A stretch of DNA of 64,000 nucleotides from Microbacterium oryzae. Lineage in GTDB: Bacteria > Actinomycetota > Actinomycetes > Actinomycetales > Microbacteriaceae. The notes below the pieces were generated by a model, which saw only the letters and a list, made by a program, of their open reading frames with translations, had not been told where the DNA came from and made no database searches. The DNA lies in NCBI RefSeq assembly GCF_030406385.1, contig NZ_JAUEPM010000004.1, positions 62,001 to 126,000 of the forward strand, in the 5' to 3' direction. Shown one piece after another: positions 26,286 through 34,891 of the stretch. Positions within the stretch are counted from its first letter, which is position 1. The number at the start of each line of letters is the position of its first letter. Made by a program: the position numbers and the translations under genes.

Positions 26286-27578
26286 TTACTCGGTGCCGAC
26301 CTCGTTGGCCACACGCTGCTCGGCCTCGGTGATCGCGGCATCGATATCCGTGGACCCCGACAGGATGGCCGAGTGCATGTCGTCGAGGATGTTCTGCACG
26401 GCCGCGGTCCTGCTCGAGGTCGGGTTCTCGGGGAGCGTCTCGTGCGTCTGCACGGCGAACTTCGACAGCTCGTCCTGGGGCGCGCCCTCGACGCTGAAGT
26501 ACGCCTCGATGACGGGGTCGCTCAGCAGCGCGGGAGTGATCCCGATCTCGGCCAGCGCGGTCGCGGCCTCCTCGCTCGCCGCATAGGCGAGGAAGTCCTT
26601 GGCCGCCTGGACCTTCGCGTCGTCGATGTTGGCGTTGATGCCGAAGCCGGTCGGGTCGCCGAAGGTGACGGGCGTCGCGTCCATTCCGGTGGTCGAGGAG
26701 TCCTGCTGCGGGATCGGCGCGATGCCCCACTCGAAGTCGTCCGCCTCGCCCGACTCCTGCTGAGCCAGCAGCGTGGCGACGAACCAGGTGCCCATGGGGA
26801 GCATCGCGGCGTGCTGCTTGCCGAACTCGCCCTGGTAGGTGAGCTGGTTCGCCGTGACGGTGTTGAACGCCTCCTGCGCGCCGGCGTCCTGCAGCTCGAT
26901 CACGCGCTCGTAGTAGGGGGCAAAGTAGTCGTACTCGCCGCTCAGAAGGTCCGCGCCCTCGGTCTGCGCCGTCGCGAAGCCCTGCACGGTGGACTTCCAG
27001 GCGTGCTGGTACGTGCCCTTGGCGGCGCCGGCGTCGGCGAGGGCGGTGGTGAGCTCCTCGGCAGCGGCCGAGTAGTCATCCCAGGTCCAGGAGCCGTCCG
27101 GATAGTCCATGTCGGCCTGATCGAAGAGAGCCTTGTTGTAGAAGAGGACCCAGGAGTCCTGGCGGTAGGGAACGGCGTAGGAGGTGCCGTCCACCTCGAA
27201 GGACTCGGCGCCGCCGATCCCGTCGGGAAGCTCGACGTCGGACACGTCCAGGAGCTGCCCGCCCTCCTGGAAGGTGTTGACGTACTTGACCTCCTTCTGC
27301 GTGATGATGTCGGGGCCGCTGCCGGCGGCGAGGTCCGCCGTGAGGAGCGTGTTGTACTCGACGGGGTCGTAGTCGACCACCTCGACGGTCACGTCGGGGT
27401 GGTCCGCCTCGAATCCGTCGGCGAGGAGCTGGAACTCCGGCGTCGTGTCGACGCTCCAGCCCGAGACGGTGAGAGTGACGGGTCCGTCGGCCTCTGTCGG
27501 CTCCGCCTCGCCGCTGCACCCGGCGAGGGCGACGGCGCCCACGGCGATGCCCGCGGTGGCGATGATGATGCGCTTCAT
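26286..27578 (-). CDS. ABC carbohydrate transporter substrate-binding lipoprotein
   Basis: 430 residues, family 1 extracellular solute-binding protein. The signal peptide has lipobox LAGC with lipidated Cys21. Sequence features such as LLADGFEADHPDVTVEVVDYDP, SGPDIITQKEVKYVN and the aromatic-rich YRQDSWVLFYNKALFD are typical of oligosaccharide-binding members. AAGGAG lies about 11 bases upstream of the ATG. It follows the DUF2264 gene by 40 bp and probably shares its promoter. Confidence 0.93.
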   Translation of the reverse strand: MKRIIIATAGIAVGAVALAGCSGEAEPTEADGPVTLTVSGWSVDTTPEFQLLADGFEADHPDVTVEVVDYDPVEYNTLLTADLAAGSGPDIITQKEVKYVNTFQEGGQLLDVSDVELPDGIGGAESFEVDGTSYAVPYRQDSWVLFYNKALFDQADMDYPDGSWTWDDYSAAAEELTTALADAGAAKGTYQHAWKSTVQGFATAQTEGADLLSGEYDYFAPYYERVIELQDAGAQEAFNTVTANQLTYQGEFGKQHAAMLPMGTWFVATLLAQQESGEADDFEWGIAPIPQQDSSTTGMDATPVTFGDPTGFGINANIDDAKVQAAKDFLAYAASEEAATALAEIGITPALLSDPVIEAYFSVEGAPQDELSKFAVQTHETLPENPTSSRTAAVQNILDDMHSAILSGSTDIDAAITEAEQRVANEVGTE

Positions 27579-27618
27579 GAGAATGCTGCTCCTTTGCTGC
27601 AGGGGGGTCTTCTCGGGG

Positions 27619-29574
27619 TCACCGCGGCGCGGGCTGCGCCGAGCGGATGTCTGTGAGGCTCGTGGTCGTCGTGACGCCATCGGGCCAGGTGATGTCGACG
27701 CTGTCGTCGGCCAGGGCGACGGTGGCAGCAAGCTGCGGCTCGGCGGCGAGCACGAGTTCGACCGCGAACCACTCGCCCGCGCGGGCCGCGCTCTCGAGCA
27801 CGGGAACCCCGCTCGTGGGGCCGAGGGGGCTCGCGCCCTCCCGCACCTCGACGTCAGCGCTCGCGCGGTGGGACAGCGCGCGCAGGGTGCTCGTCACGTC
27901 ACCCGATCGCACCTCGGCCAGCGTGTCCGGAGCCGACGCGGTGCGCGAGGTGACCGCATCGCCCGCCACGGGCCATCCGCCCCAGCGCAGCCGCCAGTCG
28001 GCGATCTCGGTGCCGGGAGCGAGGTCGTCGAGGCGGGTGAGCCGCACCTCCGTGGCGCCGCGGACGAGCGAGACGACCGTCAGGCGCCCGACCACGGACG
28101 CAGCCCCGACCAGGCCGGAGCCGTGGCGCTGCTGTCGCTCGTCGACGGCGAGCGTGTGCGCGCGCCACGTCGAGGCCGCGACGCCCAGGCCGTCGACGAC
28201 ACGTGCATCCAGAAGCTCCATCGCCGCACGGTGCGTCGCATCTGCTGCGTCCACCAGGGTCACCGACTGCTCGAGCGGCTCGCGCCACCCGCGCTCGTCG
28301 AGGAGGGGGCTGGTCGCCGTGGAGTAGGCCAGGCGCGCGTAGAGAGGCGAGTCGCCCACGAGCGCGCCTGCGGCCGCGTGGTCGGTGCCGTGGTTGACGA
28401 CGCGGACGATGCCGTCCGCCGCGGTTCCCGCCGCCACCCACCCCGGAGCCGCGATGGCGCGGACGAAGTCCGCTGATTCCACCGGCAGCGGCTCAGCCGG
28501 AGCCGTCCACACCGGATGGTCGGCCGGGAGCGCGATGCCGAGGAGCCCCTTGGCGGCCCAGTACGGCGAGCCCGGCCCCGAGTACGACTGGGCCAGCGGC
28601 CGCCACTCGTCATGCCAGCCCATCGTGAGGAGCCCGCGGGCGTCGGGGACGCCGTGACCGGCGAAGTGCGACACGATGCGATCGGCGGCATGGCGCAGCG
28701 CGCCCGCGGAGTGGGAGGGGACCTCGGCGAGCACGCCGACCCAGAACGGCGCGGCCGCCGCGAAGCGGTAGATGAGGCTGCGGCCCTGGAGGAGCGGCGA
28801 ACCGTCAGCGCCGACAAGATGCCGGGCGTCGACGAGGAAGCGGTCCAGGGCCGCCACGTCCTTCGCGGTCCTGCCCTTCGCGAGCTCGTCCGCACCCTGC
28901 ATGCGCGCCCACAGCACGGGGTAGAGATGCAGCGCCCAGCCGACGTAGTGGTCGAACGAGCGCTCCTCGCCGTCCGACATCCAGCCGTCGGCGCGGATGA
29001 ACGAGTCGTGCAGTGTGAGGTCGGCCTCGACGTCCTCCGCCGACCACGGGCCACCCACCGAGCGCAGGAAGGTCTGCACGACCAGGCGGAACCACAGCCA
29101 GTTCGTGCGCGGATAGGTGTCGTCGCCGACGGCGGGAGCCAGATAGTCGATGACGCGCTGCTGGGTGATCTCATCGAGACGTGCCCAGATCCAGGGGCGC
29201 GTCATGTCCAGGATGAGCGCGATCGAGGCGGCCTCCACCTTCGCCTGCGCGTGCTCCTCCAGACGCACCCATCGGTCCGGGGCCTGCGGGTCGACGCCGG
29301 TGCGGATGCCGGTGGCGAAGAAGTCGATGAGAGCGTCCACGCCCTCTCCTCGCTCGCCCGCGATGCGGAAGCCGGCGAGGAGGAAGGTTCGGGCGAACCC
29401 CTCGAGGCCGTCGACGTCCCGGCCGTAGCCGCCCGAGGCTCCGGGAGGCGTGATGCGAGCGCGGCCGGGCGAGGCCCAGGCCATAGCGCCCTTCAGGAGG
29501 CGATCGGCGTACGCCGTCCAAGCACCGCGGCTCCAGTCGGAGGCGCTCGGCGACGAGGGGGCGTGAGCGGTCAC
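27619..29574 (-). CDS. DUF2264 family protein, probable polysaccharide-degradation enzyme
   Basis: 651 residues. The N-terminal 370 residues are helix-rich with many Trp, Tyr and His (DGLEGFARTFLLAGFRIAG, YPRTNWLWFRLVVQTFLRSVGG, GWMSDGEERSFDHYVGWALHLYP), suggesting an (alpha/alpha)-barrel as in polysaccharide lyases and unsaturated glucuronyl hydrolases. The C-terminal half is beta-rich. DUF2264 genes occur in polysaccharide-use loci, but I know of no settled activity. No signal peptide, so it should act in the cytoplasm on imported oligomers. GTG at 29574 follows GAAGGAG. Divergent from a heparinase-like lyase gene. Confidence 0.8.
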   Translation of the reverse strand: MTAHAPSSPSASDWSRGAWTAYADRLLKGAMAWASPGRARITPPGASGGYGRDVDGLEGFARTFLLAGFRIAGERGEGVDALIDFFATGIRTGVDPQAPDRWVRLEEHAQAKVEAASIALILDMTRPWIWARLDEITQQRVIDYLAPAVGDDTYPRTNWLWFRLVVQTFLRSVGGPWSAEDVEADLTLHDSFIRADGWMSDGEERSFDHYVGWALHLYPVLWARMQGADELAKGRTAKDVAALDRFLVDARHLVGADGSPLLQGRSLIYRFAAAAPFWVGVLAEVPSHSAGALRHAADRIVSHFAGHGVPDARGLLTMGWHDEWRPLAQSYSGPGSPYWAAKGLLGIALPADHPVWTAPAEPLPVESADFVRAIAAPGWVAAGTAADGIVRVVNHGTDHAAAGALVGDSPLYARLAYSTATSPLLDERGWREPLEQSVTLVDAADATHRAAMELLDARVVDGLGVAASTWRAHTLAVDERQQRHGSGLVGAASVVGRLTVVSLVRGATEVRLTRLDDLAPGTEIADWRLRWGGWPVAGDAVTSRTASAPDTLAEVRSGDVTSTLRALSHRASADVEVREGASPLGPTSGVPVLESAARAGEWFAVELVLAAEPQLAATVALADDSVDITWPDGVTTTTSLTDIRSAQPAPR

Positions 29575-29623
29575 GGATTCTCCTTCGAATGACGACCTGT
29601 GGCGAACGATCAGGAGCGTATCA

Positions 29624-29680
29624 ATCAGTTCCGGTCGATTCAAACGTTAGTTGCACGGTCCTGATCGGTTATGATCGATT
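29624..29680. promoter_or_regulatory. Paired 17-bp direct repeats and promoter between the divergent lyase-type genes
   Basis: ATCAGTTCCGGTCGATT (29624-29640) and ATCGGTTATGATCGATT (29664-29680) match at 13 of 17 positions and start exactly 40 bp apart. The second copy covers TATGAT (29670-29675), a good -10 box for the plus-strand lyase gene, with TTAGTT as a weak -35 at 17-bp spacing. The regulator encoded at 31665 is the natural candidate to bind here. Confidence 0.5.
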
Positions 29681-29709
29681 TGGCCGCCGGCCGCTTCCGG
29701 AGGAGATCG

Positions 29710-31668
29710 ATGATGACGAAGACGTCCGAGGCGCCGCCCTTCCGCGGCCCTCTCTCGCGCGAGCTCGCCGCGGAGGCGGGCGTCGCGGAGGAGCACCTCG
29801 CCGCAGCGCTCGCCGCGCGGCTGGCAGCCCCCGTCGACGCTCTGCCTCTCGCGCCCGCTTTCGATCGGGCCCCCGATGCGGTCACGCTCGCTCACCTGCT
29901 GGGACGCGCCGAGGGCGAGGCCGACACCCCCTGGCCGCAGCCGCGCGCGCATGACGCCGCGCGCTTCCACGGCGACGGCGACCGCGTCGCGTGGGAGACG
30001 CCCGCGTTCGCGCGCCAGCATCGCCTCACCCGCGTGGCCGTGCTGGCCGCCGCCACCGGCGAGGAGCGCTGGCTGGACGAGACGGTGGACGGAGTCATCA
30101 TGCTGTGCGAGCAGAGCTCGTGGTGCTGGCCTGCGCATGACGACACCTTCGCGCGGCACGGCGCCGTACTCGCCACGGTGGAGGACCCGTACCTGGACCT
30201 CGGCGCCGGAGAGGTCGTCGGTCAGCTGGCATGGCTCGATCACCTGCTCGGCGGCTCTCTCGACGCGCGTTATCCGGGAGTGCGGGGTCGGATCCGGCGC
30301 GAGGCGCGCAGGCGCATCTTCGAGCCGTTCCTCGGCCGCCGCGACTGGCACTGGCTCGGCCTGGACGGCCACGTCCACAACTGGAATCCCTGGATCCACG
30401 GCAACGTCCTCGTCGCGGCTCTGCGTCTGCTCGACGGCGATGACGAGAGCGATGTCCGCGCGCGCATCGTGGCGCTCGTCGTCGAGGGGCTCGACCGCTA
30501 CGTCGCGTCCCTCCCCGGCGACGGCGCGATCGACGAGGGCTACGGGTACTGGTGGAACGGCGCGTGCCGGCTGCTCGAGGCACTCGATATCCTCGCGCAT
30601 GCCACCGACCTCGACCCCGTCGCGCAGATCCCCTCGCTGCGAGAGACCGTGGCCTTCCCTCACCGCATGCACCTGGGCGGGGACTGGTTCGTGAACGCCG
30701 CGGACGGACAGGCGCGCTCCGACGAGTCTCGACCATGGCATGCGCTGCACCGAGCCGCTCGTCGCGCCGACGACGCGGAGGCCGAGGCCTTCGCGGCTCT
30801 CCACCGGGACCCGAGCCGCCCGGCCGCCGACGCGACCGAAGGCCTCGGGCGCCTGCTGCGGGCGCTGTCCGATCCGGCATGGCTGAGCGCGCGGGGAAGC
30901 GCCGCGCCGCTCCCCCGGTCGGTCTGGCTGCCGTCCACGCAGATGCTGATCGCCCGGCCGCACGCCGGCTCGCCGCGAGGCCTCGCGGTGGTCGCCAAGG
31001 GCGGCCACAATGCCGAGAGCCACAACCACAACGACGTCGGAAGCGTGATCGTGGCCTCCGACGGCGTCCCCGTCGTGATCGACGCGGGCCGCCCGACCTA
31101 TGACGCCCGCACCTTCGGCGCCGAGCGGTACACGCTGTGGCCGATGCAGAGCGAATGGCACAGCGTGCCCCTCGTGCGCGGCGCCGGGCAGGCAGCGGGG
31201 CGCGCACATGCGGCTGAGCTCCTGTCCGTGCGACAGGAGACCGGCGTCGACGAACTCGTCCTGGACCTCGCCGCCGCGTACGACGCTCCGGCGCTCTCCT
31301 CGTGGCGCCGGAGCGTTCGACACGAGGGCGGGTCCGTGACGGTGCGCGACGAGTGGTCGTGGAGCGACGACGACGCGGCGAGTGGCGATGGCGCGGACGC
31401 CACGCAGATCCGGCTGATCATCGCGGGCGAGATCGAGCTGGCGGCCGGCCGGGCGCTCGTGCGCCCGCTGGATGCGGCGACGCCTGTTCTCATCGAGTGG
31501 CATGGCGCCGCCCCCGCCACCGTCACCGAGCGTCTGCTCGACGACCCCATGCTCTCCGACGTGTGGGGTCGGTCACTGCGGCGCATCGAGATCGACGTCT
31601 CCGGCAAGTCCTCGGCGACGGTGACGATGCGTCAGGATGAATCCACGAGCGAGAGGACGAGGGGATGA
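29710..31668 (+). CDS. Heparinase II/III-family polysaccharide lyase
   Basis: 652 residues. The N-terminal (alpha/alpha) domain (about 60-380, with HWLGLDGHVHNWNPWIHGN and EGYGYWWNGACRLLEALD) is followed by a beta-sandwich domain that opens with the family motif SHNHNDVGS (residues 437-445), which holds likely catalytic and metal-contact residues. Such lyases split uronic-acid polysaccharides or oligomers by beta-elimination. No signal peptide is present, so an imported oligosaccharide is the likely substrate. GGAGGAG precedes the ATG at 29710. The stop overlaps the regulator start (ATGA). Confidence 0.85.
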   Translation: MMTKTSEAPPFRGPLSRELAAEAGVAEEHLAAALAARLAAPVDALPLAPAFDRAPDAVTLAHLLGRAEGEADTPWPQPRAHDAARFHGDGDRVAWETPAFARQHRLTRVAVLAAATGEERWLDETVDGVIMLCEQSSWCWPAHDDTFARHGAVLATVEDPYLDLGAGEVVGQLAWLDHLLGGSLDARYPGVRGRIRREARRRIFEPFLGRRDWHWLGLDGHVHNWNPWIHGNVLVAALRLLDGDDESDVRARIVALVVEGLDRYVASLPGDGAIDEGYGYWWNGACRLLEALDILAHATDLDPVAQIPSLRETVAFPHRMHLGGDWFVNAADGQARSDESRPWHALHRAARRADDAEAEAFAALHRDPSRPAADATEGLGRLLRALSDPAWLSARGSAAPLPRSVWLPSTQMLIARPHAGSPRGLAVVAKGGHNAESHNHNDVGSVIVASDGVPVVIDAGRPTYDARTFGAERYTLWPMQSEWHSVPLVRGAGQAAGRAHAAELLSVRQETGVDELVLDLAAAYDAPALSSWRRSVRHEGGSVTVRDEWSWSDDDAASGDGADATQIRLIIAGEIELAAGRALVRPLDAATPVLIEWHGAAPATVTERLLDDPMLSDVWGRSLRRIEIDVSGKSSATVTMRQDESTSERTRG

Positions 31669-32768
31669 CCGACCAGACGGTGCCGCTGGCGGCCTCACGC
31701 CGCGACCTCATCCTCGACGTGCTCGCGCGCACGGGCGCGGTCAGGGTGTCGCAGCTCACCGAGGAGTTCGGCGTCGCGGCCGTCACGCTGCGCCGGGATC
31801 TTCAGCAGATGGAGTCCGAGGGCCTTCTCGTGCGCGTGCACGGCGGAGCCGTCCCCCCTCCCGGGGGCGTCGTGCCTCGTCCCACCGGCCTCGATGTCAC
31901 CGCGGTCGGCGGCCGGATCGGCGTGCTCGTGCCGTCCCTCGACTTCTACTGGCCCGCGGTCGTGCGCGCCATGGAGCAGGACGCCCGTTCTCGCGGCATG
32001 TCGCTGCTTCTGCGTGGGACGTCCTACGACCTGCAGGACGAGCGGCCGGTCCTCGAGCGCATGCTCGAGGCGGACGGCGTCGCCGGCCTCGTCGTCGCCC
32101 CCAACACCGATACCGAGTACGCGCAGGACGTCGTCTCCTGGCTCGGCGCGGCGGGCGTGCCCTTCGTGCTCGTGGAGCGCGACGCCGTGCACGGGCGAGA
32201 CGGTGCGCCTGTCGAGGCCGTCGCCACCGACCATGCACTGGGAGCGGTGCTCGCCGCGCGTCATCTCGCGCATCTCGGCCATCGCAGGGTGGGGCTGCTC
32301 ATCTCGCGCAGCTCGCCGACCTCGCGCAAGATCATCGCCGGCTGGTCGGCCGCCTGCCGGGAGCTAGAGCTCACTCCGAGCGAGCACGTCGAGCGGCTTC
32401 TTCCCGACCCCAGCATCCCGGGCTTCTCGAAAGCCGTCGACGCCGTGCTGGACGCGGTGCTCACGGCCGGAGTGACGGCGCTGCTCGTGCACTCCGACCG
32501 CGAGGCCATGGCGATCGTCGACCTCGCGCTCGCTCGCGGCCTGGATGTCCCGGGCGACCTCTCCGTCATCGCCTACGACGACGAGTACGCGGAGCTGTTC
32601 ACTCCCGCGCTCACCGCCGTGTCGCCCCCGCGCGCAGCGCTCGGACGCGCGGCGCTGGATCTGCTGCTCGCGCGCATGGCGGATCCCGAGCGGCCCGTGC
32701 ACCGCGTGACGCTGAGCCCCACGCTCAACGTGCGCGCGTCAACGGGCGCCCCCCGCGATGCGCGCTAG
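31665..32768 (+). CDS. Transcriptional regulator: DeoR-type HTH fused to LacI-type sugar-sensor domain
   Basis: 367 residues. Residues about 8-62 form a DeoR-like helix-turn-helix (LILDVLARTGAVRVSQLTEEFGVAAVTLRRDLQQMESEGLLVRVHGG). Residues about 80-360 form a type 1 periplasmic-binding fold like LacI/PurR (GRIGVLVPSLDFYWPAVVRAMEQDARSRG, HLAHLGHRRVGLL, LSVIAYDDEYAELFTPALTAVSPP). The usual DeoR sugar-phosphate sensor domain is absent, so it should sense an unphosphorylated sugar. It is coupled to the lyase gene and probably controls the divergent lyase and importer operons. Confidence 0.88.
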   Translation: MTDQTVPLAASRRDLILDVLARTGAVRVSQLTEEFGVAAVTLRRDLQQMESEGLLVRVHGGAVPPPGGVVPRPTGLDVTAVGGRIGVLVPSLDFYWPAVVRAMEQDARSRGMSLLLRGTSYDLQDERPVLERMLEADGVAGLVVAPNTDTEYAQDVVSWLGAAGVPFVLVERDAVHGRDGAPVEAVATDHALGAVLAARHLAHLGHRRVGLLISRSSPTSRKIIAGWSAACRELELTPSEHVERLLPDPSIPGFSKAVDAVLDAVLTAGVTALLVHSDREAMAIVDLALARGLDVPGDLSVIAYDDEYAELFTPALTAVSPPRAALGRAALDLLLARMADPERPVHRVTLSPTLNVRASTGAPRDAR

Positions 32769-32812
32769 CCCTGCGGCGCGCAGTGAGACGGCCGCCTGAC
32801 GCCCCCAACGGG

Positions 32813-33655
32813 TCAGCGCGCCAGCTGATCGAGCCCCAGAGCCGAGGCGATGCGCTCGAGCGACCCGAGCGGGTCGTCGCCGAGCGCCTGCACGGCGACG
32901 TGGTCGGCTCCCGCGTCGAGATGCGAGTGGATGGCCGCGGCCGCGCGCTCCGCGTCGGGGCCGGCGATGAGGCGGTCGATGAACTCGTCGGACCCGCCGT
33001 CGGCGAGGTCCTCGCCCGTGGCGCCGAAGCGCTCGAGCGCGCCGACGTAGTTCGACAGGCGGGAGTATCGACGCCAGAACGCACGGGCGGCATCCCGCGC
33101 GCCATCGCCATCCGACCCGAGCGCGACCGTCACCTCGGGAGCGAGCAGCGCGTCGCCGAGGATCGCGCGCGCGTGCGCGGTGTGCGGCGGGAGGGTGAGG
33201 TAAGGATGAGCGCCGAGGGTGCGCTCTGCGGCGAGCGCGAGCGTGCGATCTCCGAGCGCGGCGAGCAGGCGCTGATCCTGGCGCACCCCCTCCGCGTCCA
33301 GCACGTCGAGGTAGGAGCGGAGCGCGGTGAGCGGCTTCACGCGCTCGGGCGTCGCCTCGCGGTGGCCCGATCCGATCCCGAGCACCAGCCGCCCGGGATG
33401 GGAGTCCTCGATGCGGTGGAACGCCTGCGCGACGCTCGCGGCGTCGGCCTGCCAGATGTTGACGATGCCGGTGGCGACGACCAGGTCCGTCGTGGCATCG
33501 AGCAGCTCCTCCACGATGACGAGGTCGGCGGCGGGCGAGCCGCCCACCCACAGCGTGCGGTAGCCGAGCTCCTCCACGCGACGCGCGAAGCCGCCATCCG
33601 CCTGACCTGCCGAGCGCCAGACGCCCCAGGCGCCGAGATCCGACTTCTGCGTCAT
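32813..33655 (-). CDS. LLM-class flavin/F420-dependent oxidoreductase
   Basis: 280 residues of the luciferase-like (alpha/beta)8 fold. Typical strands are visible: YRTLWVGGSPAADLVIVEELL, TDLVVATGIVNIW, FHRIEDSHPGRLVLGIGSGH. The GSGH element binds the flavin or deazaflavin phosphate. TIGR03620-like actinobacterial members use F420, and the window encodes F420 genes, so F420 dependence is likely. The ATG overlaps the stop of the upstream hydratase-family gene (ATGA). Substrate unknown. Confidence 0.85.
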   Translation of the reverse strand: MTQKSDLGAWGVWRSAGQADGGFARRVEELGYRTLWVGGSPAADLVIVEELLDATTDLVVATGIVNIWQADAASVAQAFHRIEDSHPGRLVLGIGSGHREATPERVKPLTALRSYLDVLDAEGVRQDQRLLAALGDRTLALAAERTLGAHPYLTLPPHTAHARAILGDALLAPEVTVALGSDGDGARDAARAFWRRYSRLSNYVGALERFGATGEDLADGGSDEFIDRLIAGPDAERAAAAIHSHLDAGADHVAVQALGDDPLGSLERIASALGLDQLAR

Positions 33656-34767
33656 GATCGTCCTTCCGTCTCGGAGAACAGCGTCCGCGCGGCGCGATGC
33701 GCGAAGGCCCGCCCCACGGTGTCGTCGGGCACGTCTGCCACGGCGGCGGGCTGCCACCGCGGCTGCCGGTCCTTGTCGATGACCTGGGCGCGGATCCCCT
33801 CGGCCATGTCCGGCTGCGTGCGGAGGTACCACGACATGAGGTGGTACTCCTGCTCGAGCGCGTGCCGCAGCGACGGCAGCGCGCGAGCCGAGCGGATGGC
33901 CGCGAGGGTCACGACGAGTGCGGTGGGCGAGCGCTCGTCGAGGGCGGTGAGCGCCGAAGCGGGGGTGCGCTCCTCCCCCGCGCCGATGCCGGAGGCGACG
34001 AGCTCCGCCAGGCGCGCGCGGATCTCCACGACGGTGTCGGCGGCGAACGCATGGTCGATCCACGGCTGCGCACGCTCGATGGGCCCCGCGGGCGGCGTCT
34101 CGTCGAAGAGCATGACGAGCTCGGTGGGGCTGGACGGATCGGCGCGCATCTCGAGCGCATCGACAACCGACTCGATGCTGTCGTGCGGCACGAAGTGGTC
34201 CGCGAAGCGGCAGTGGATGGCGTCGGCCGCGTTCATCGTGTCGCTCGTGAGGGCGAGGTACTCGCCGAGGCGCCCGGGCGCGTGCGCGAGCAGCCACGAT
34301 CCGCTCGCGTCGGGCGAGAACCCGATCCGGGCCTCCGGCATCGCGAGTCGGGAGCGCTCTGTGACGATGCGCACATGCGCGTTGCCCGCCAGGCCGATGC
34401 CGCCGCCCATGGTGACGCCGTCGGCGATGGCGACCACGGGCTTGGGGTACTCCGCGACCGCGGCGTCCACCCGGTACTCGACGCGGAAGAAGGAGTCCGC
34501 CGCCGCCTCGCCGCCCGCCGTGATGCGCGCGTGGAGGTCGCGGATGTCGCCGCCTGCGCTGAACCCGCGCTCCCCCGCTCCCTGCAGCAGGACGATCGAG
34601 ACATCCGGCTCCGCGCGCCATCCGTCGAGGGTCTCGCCGACCGTCTCGAGCATCTCCTGCGTCAGCGCGTTGATGCTCTCGGGGCGGTCGAGCGTGAGGC
34701 GTCCGACCCCGCCGCGCATCGTCGAGCGGACTCGGGTGGGCGCGGCGGTGTCGATCACGCCAGCCAC
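33652..34767 (-). CDS. Enoyl-CoA hydratase/isomerase family, 3-hydroxyisobutyryl-CoA hydrolase-like
   Basis: 371 residues, crotonase fold. The oxyanion-hole segments are FSAGGDIRDL and DGVTMGGGIGLAG, and the hydrolase-type motif MPEARIGFSPDASGSWLLA follows. Length and the extra C-terminal region (TPASALTALDERSPTALVVTLAAIR...EYHLMSWYL) fit 3-hydroxyisobutyryl-CoA hydrolase of valine degradation better than a simple hydratase. GTG 34767 and 34758 are both possible starts without strong ribosome-binding sites. Coupled to the LLM oxidoreductase gene. Confidence 0.82.
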   Translation of the reverse strand: MAGVIDTAAPTRVRSTMRGGVGRLTLDRPESINALTQEMLETVGETLDGWRAEPDVSIVLLQGAGERGFSAGGDIRDLHARITAGGEAAADSFFRVEYRVDAAVAEYPKPVVAIADGVTMGGGIGLAGNAHVRIVTERSRLAMPEARIGFSPDASGSWLLAHAPGRLGEYLALTSDTMNAADAIHCRFADHFVPHDSIESVVDALEMRADPSSPTELVMLFDETPPAGPIERAQPWIDHAFAADTVVEIRARLAELVASGIGAGEERTPASALTALDERSPTALVVTLAAIRSARALPSLRHALEQEYHLMSWYLRTQPDMAEGIRAQVIDKDRQPRWQPAAVADVPDDTVGRAFAHRAARTLFSETEGRS

Positions 34768-34891
34768 GTTACCGCTCGCGCGGGGCGCGCCCGACAGGCC
34801 CCTCCGGTGGCGGCTTCCCCCGGATGTCCCACGGTTTCCCTCCTGATTCCGCCAAGATAGGGGGAACATGCATGCAGATGAAGGGGTCGAG

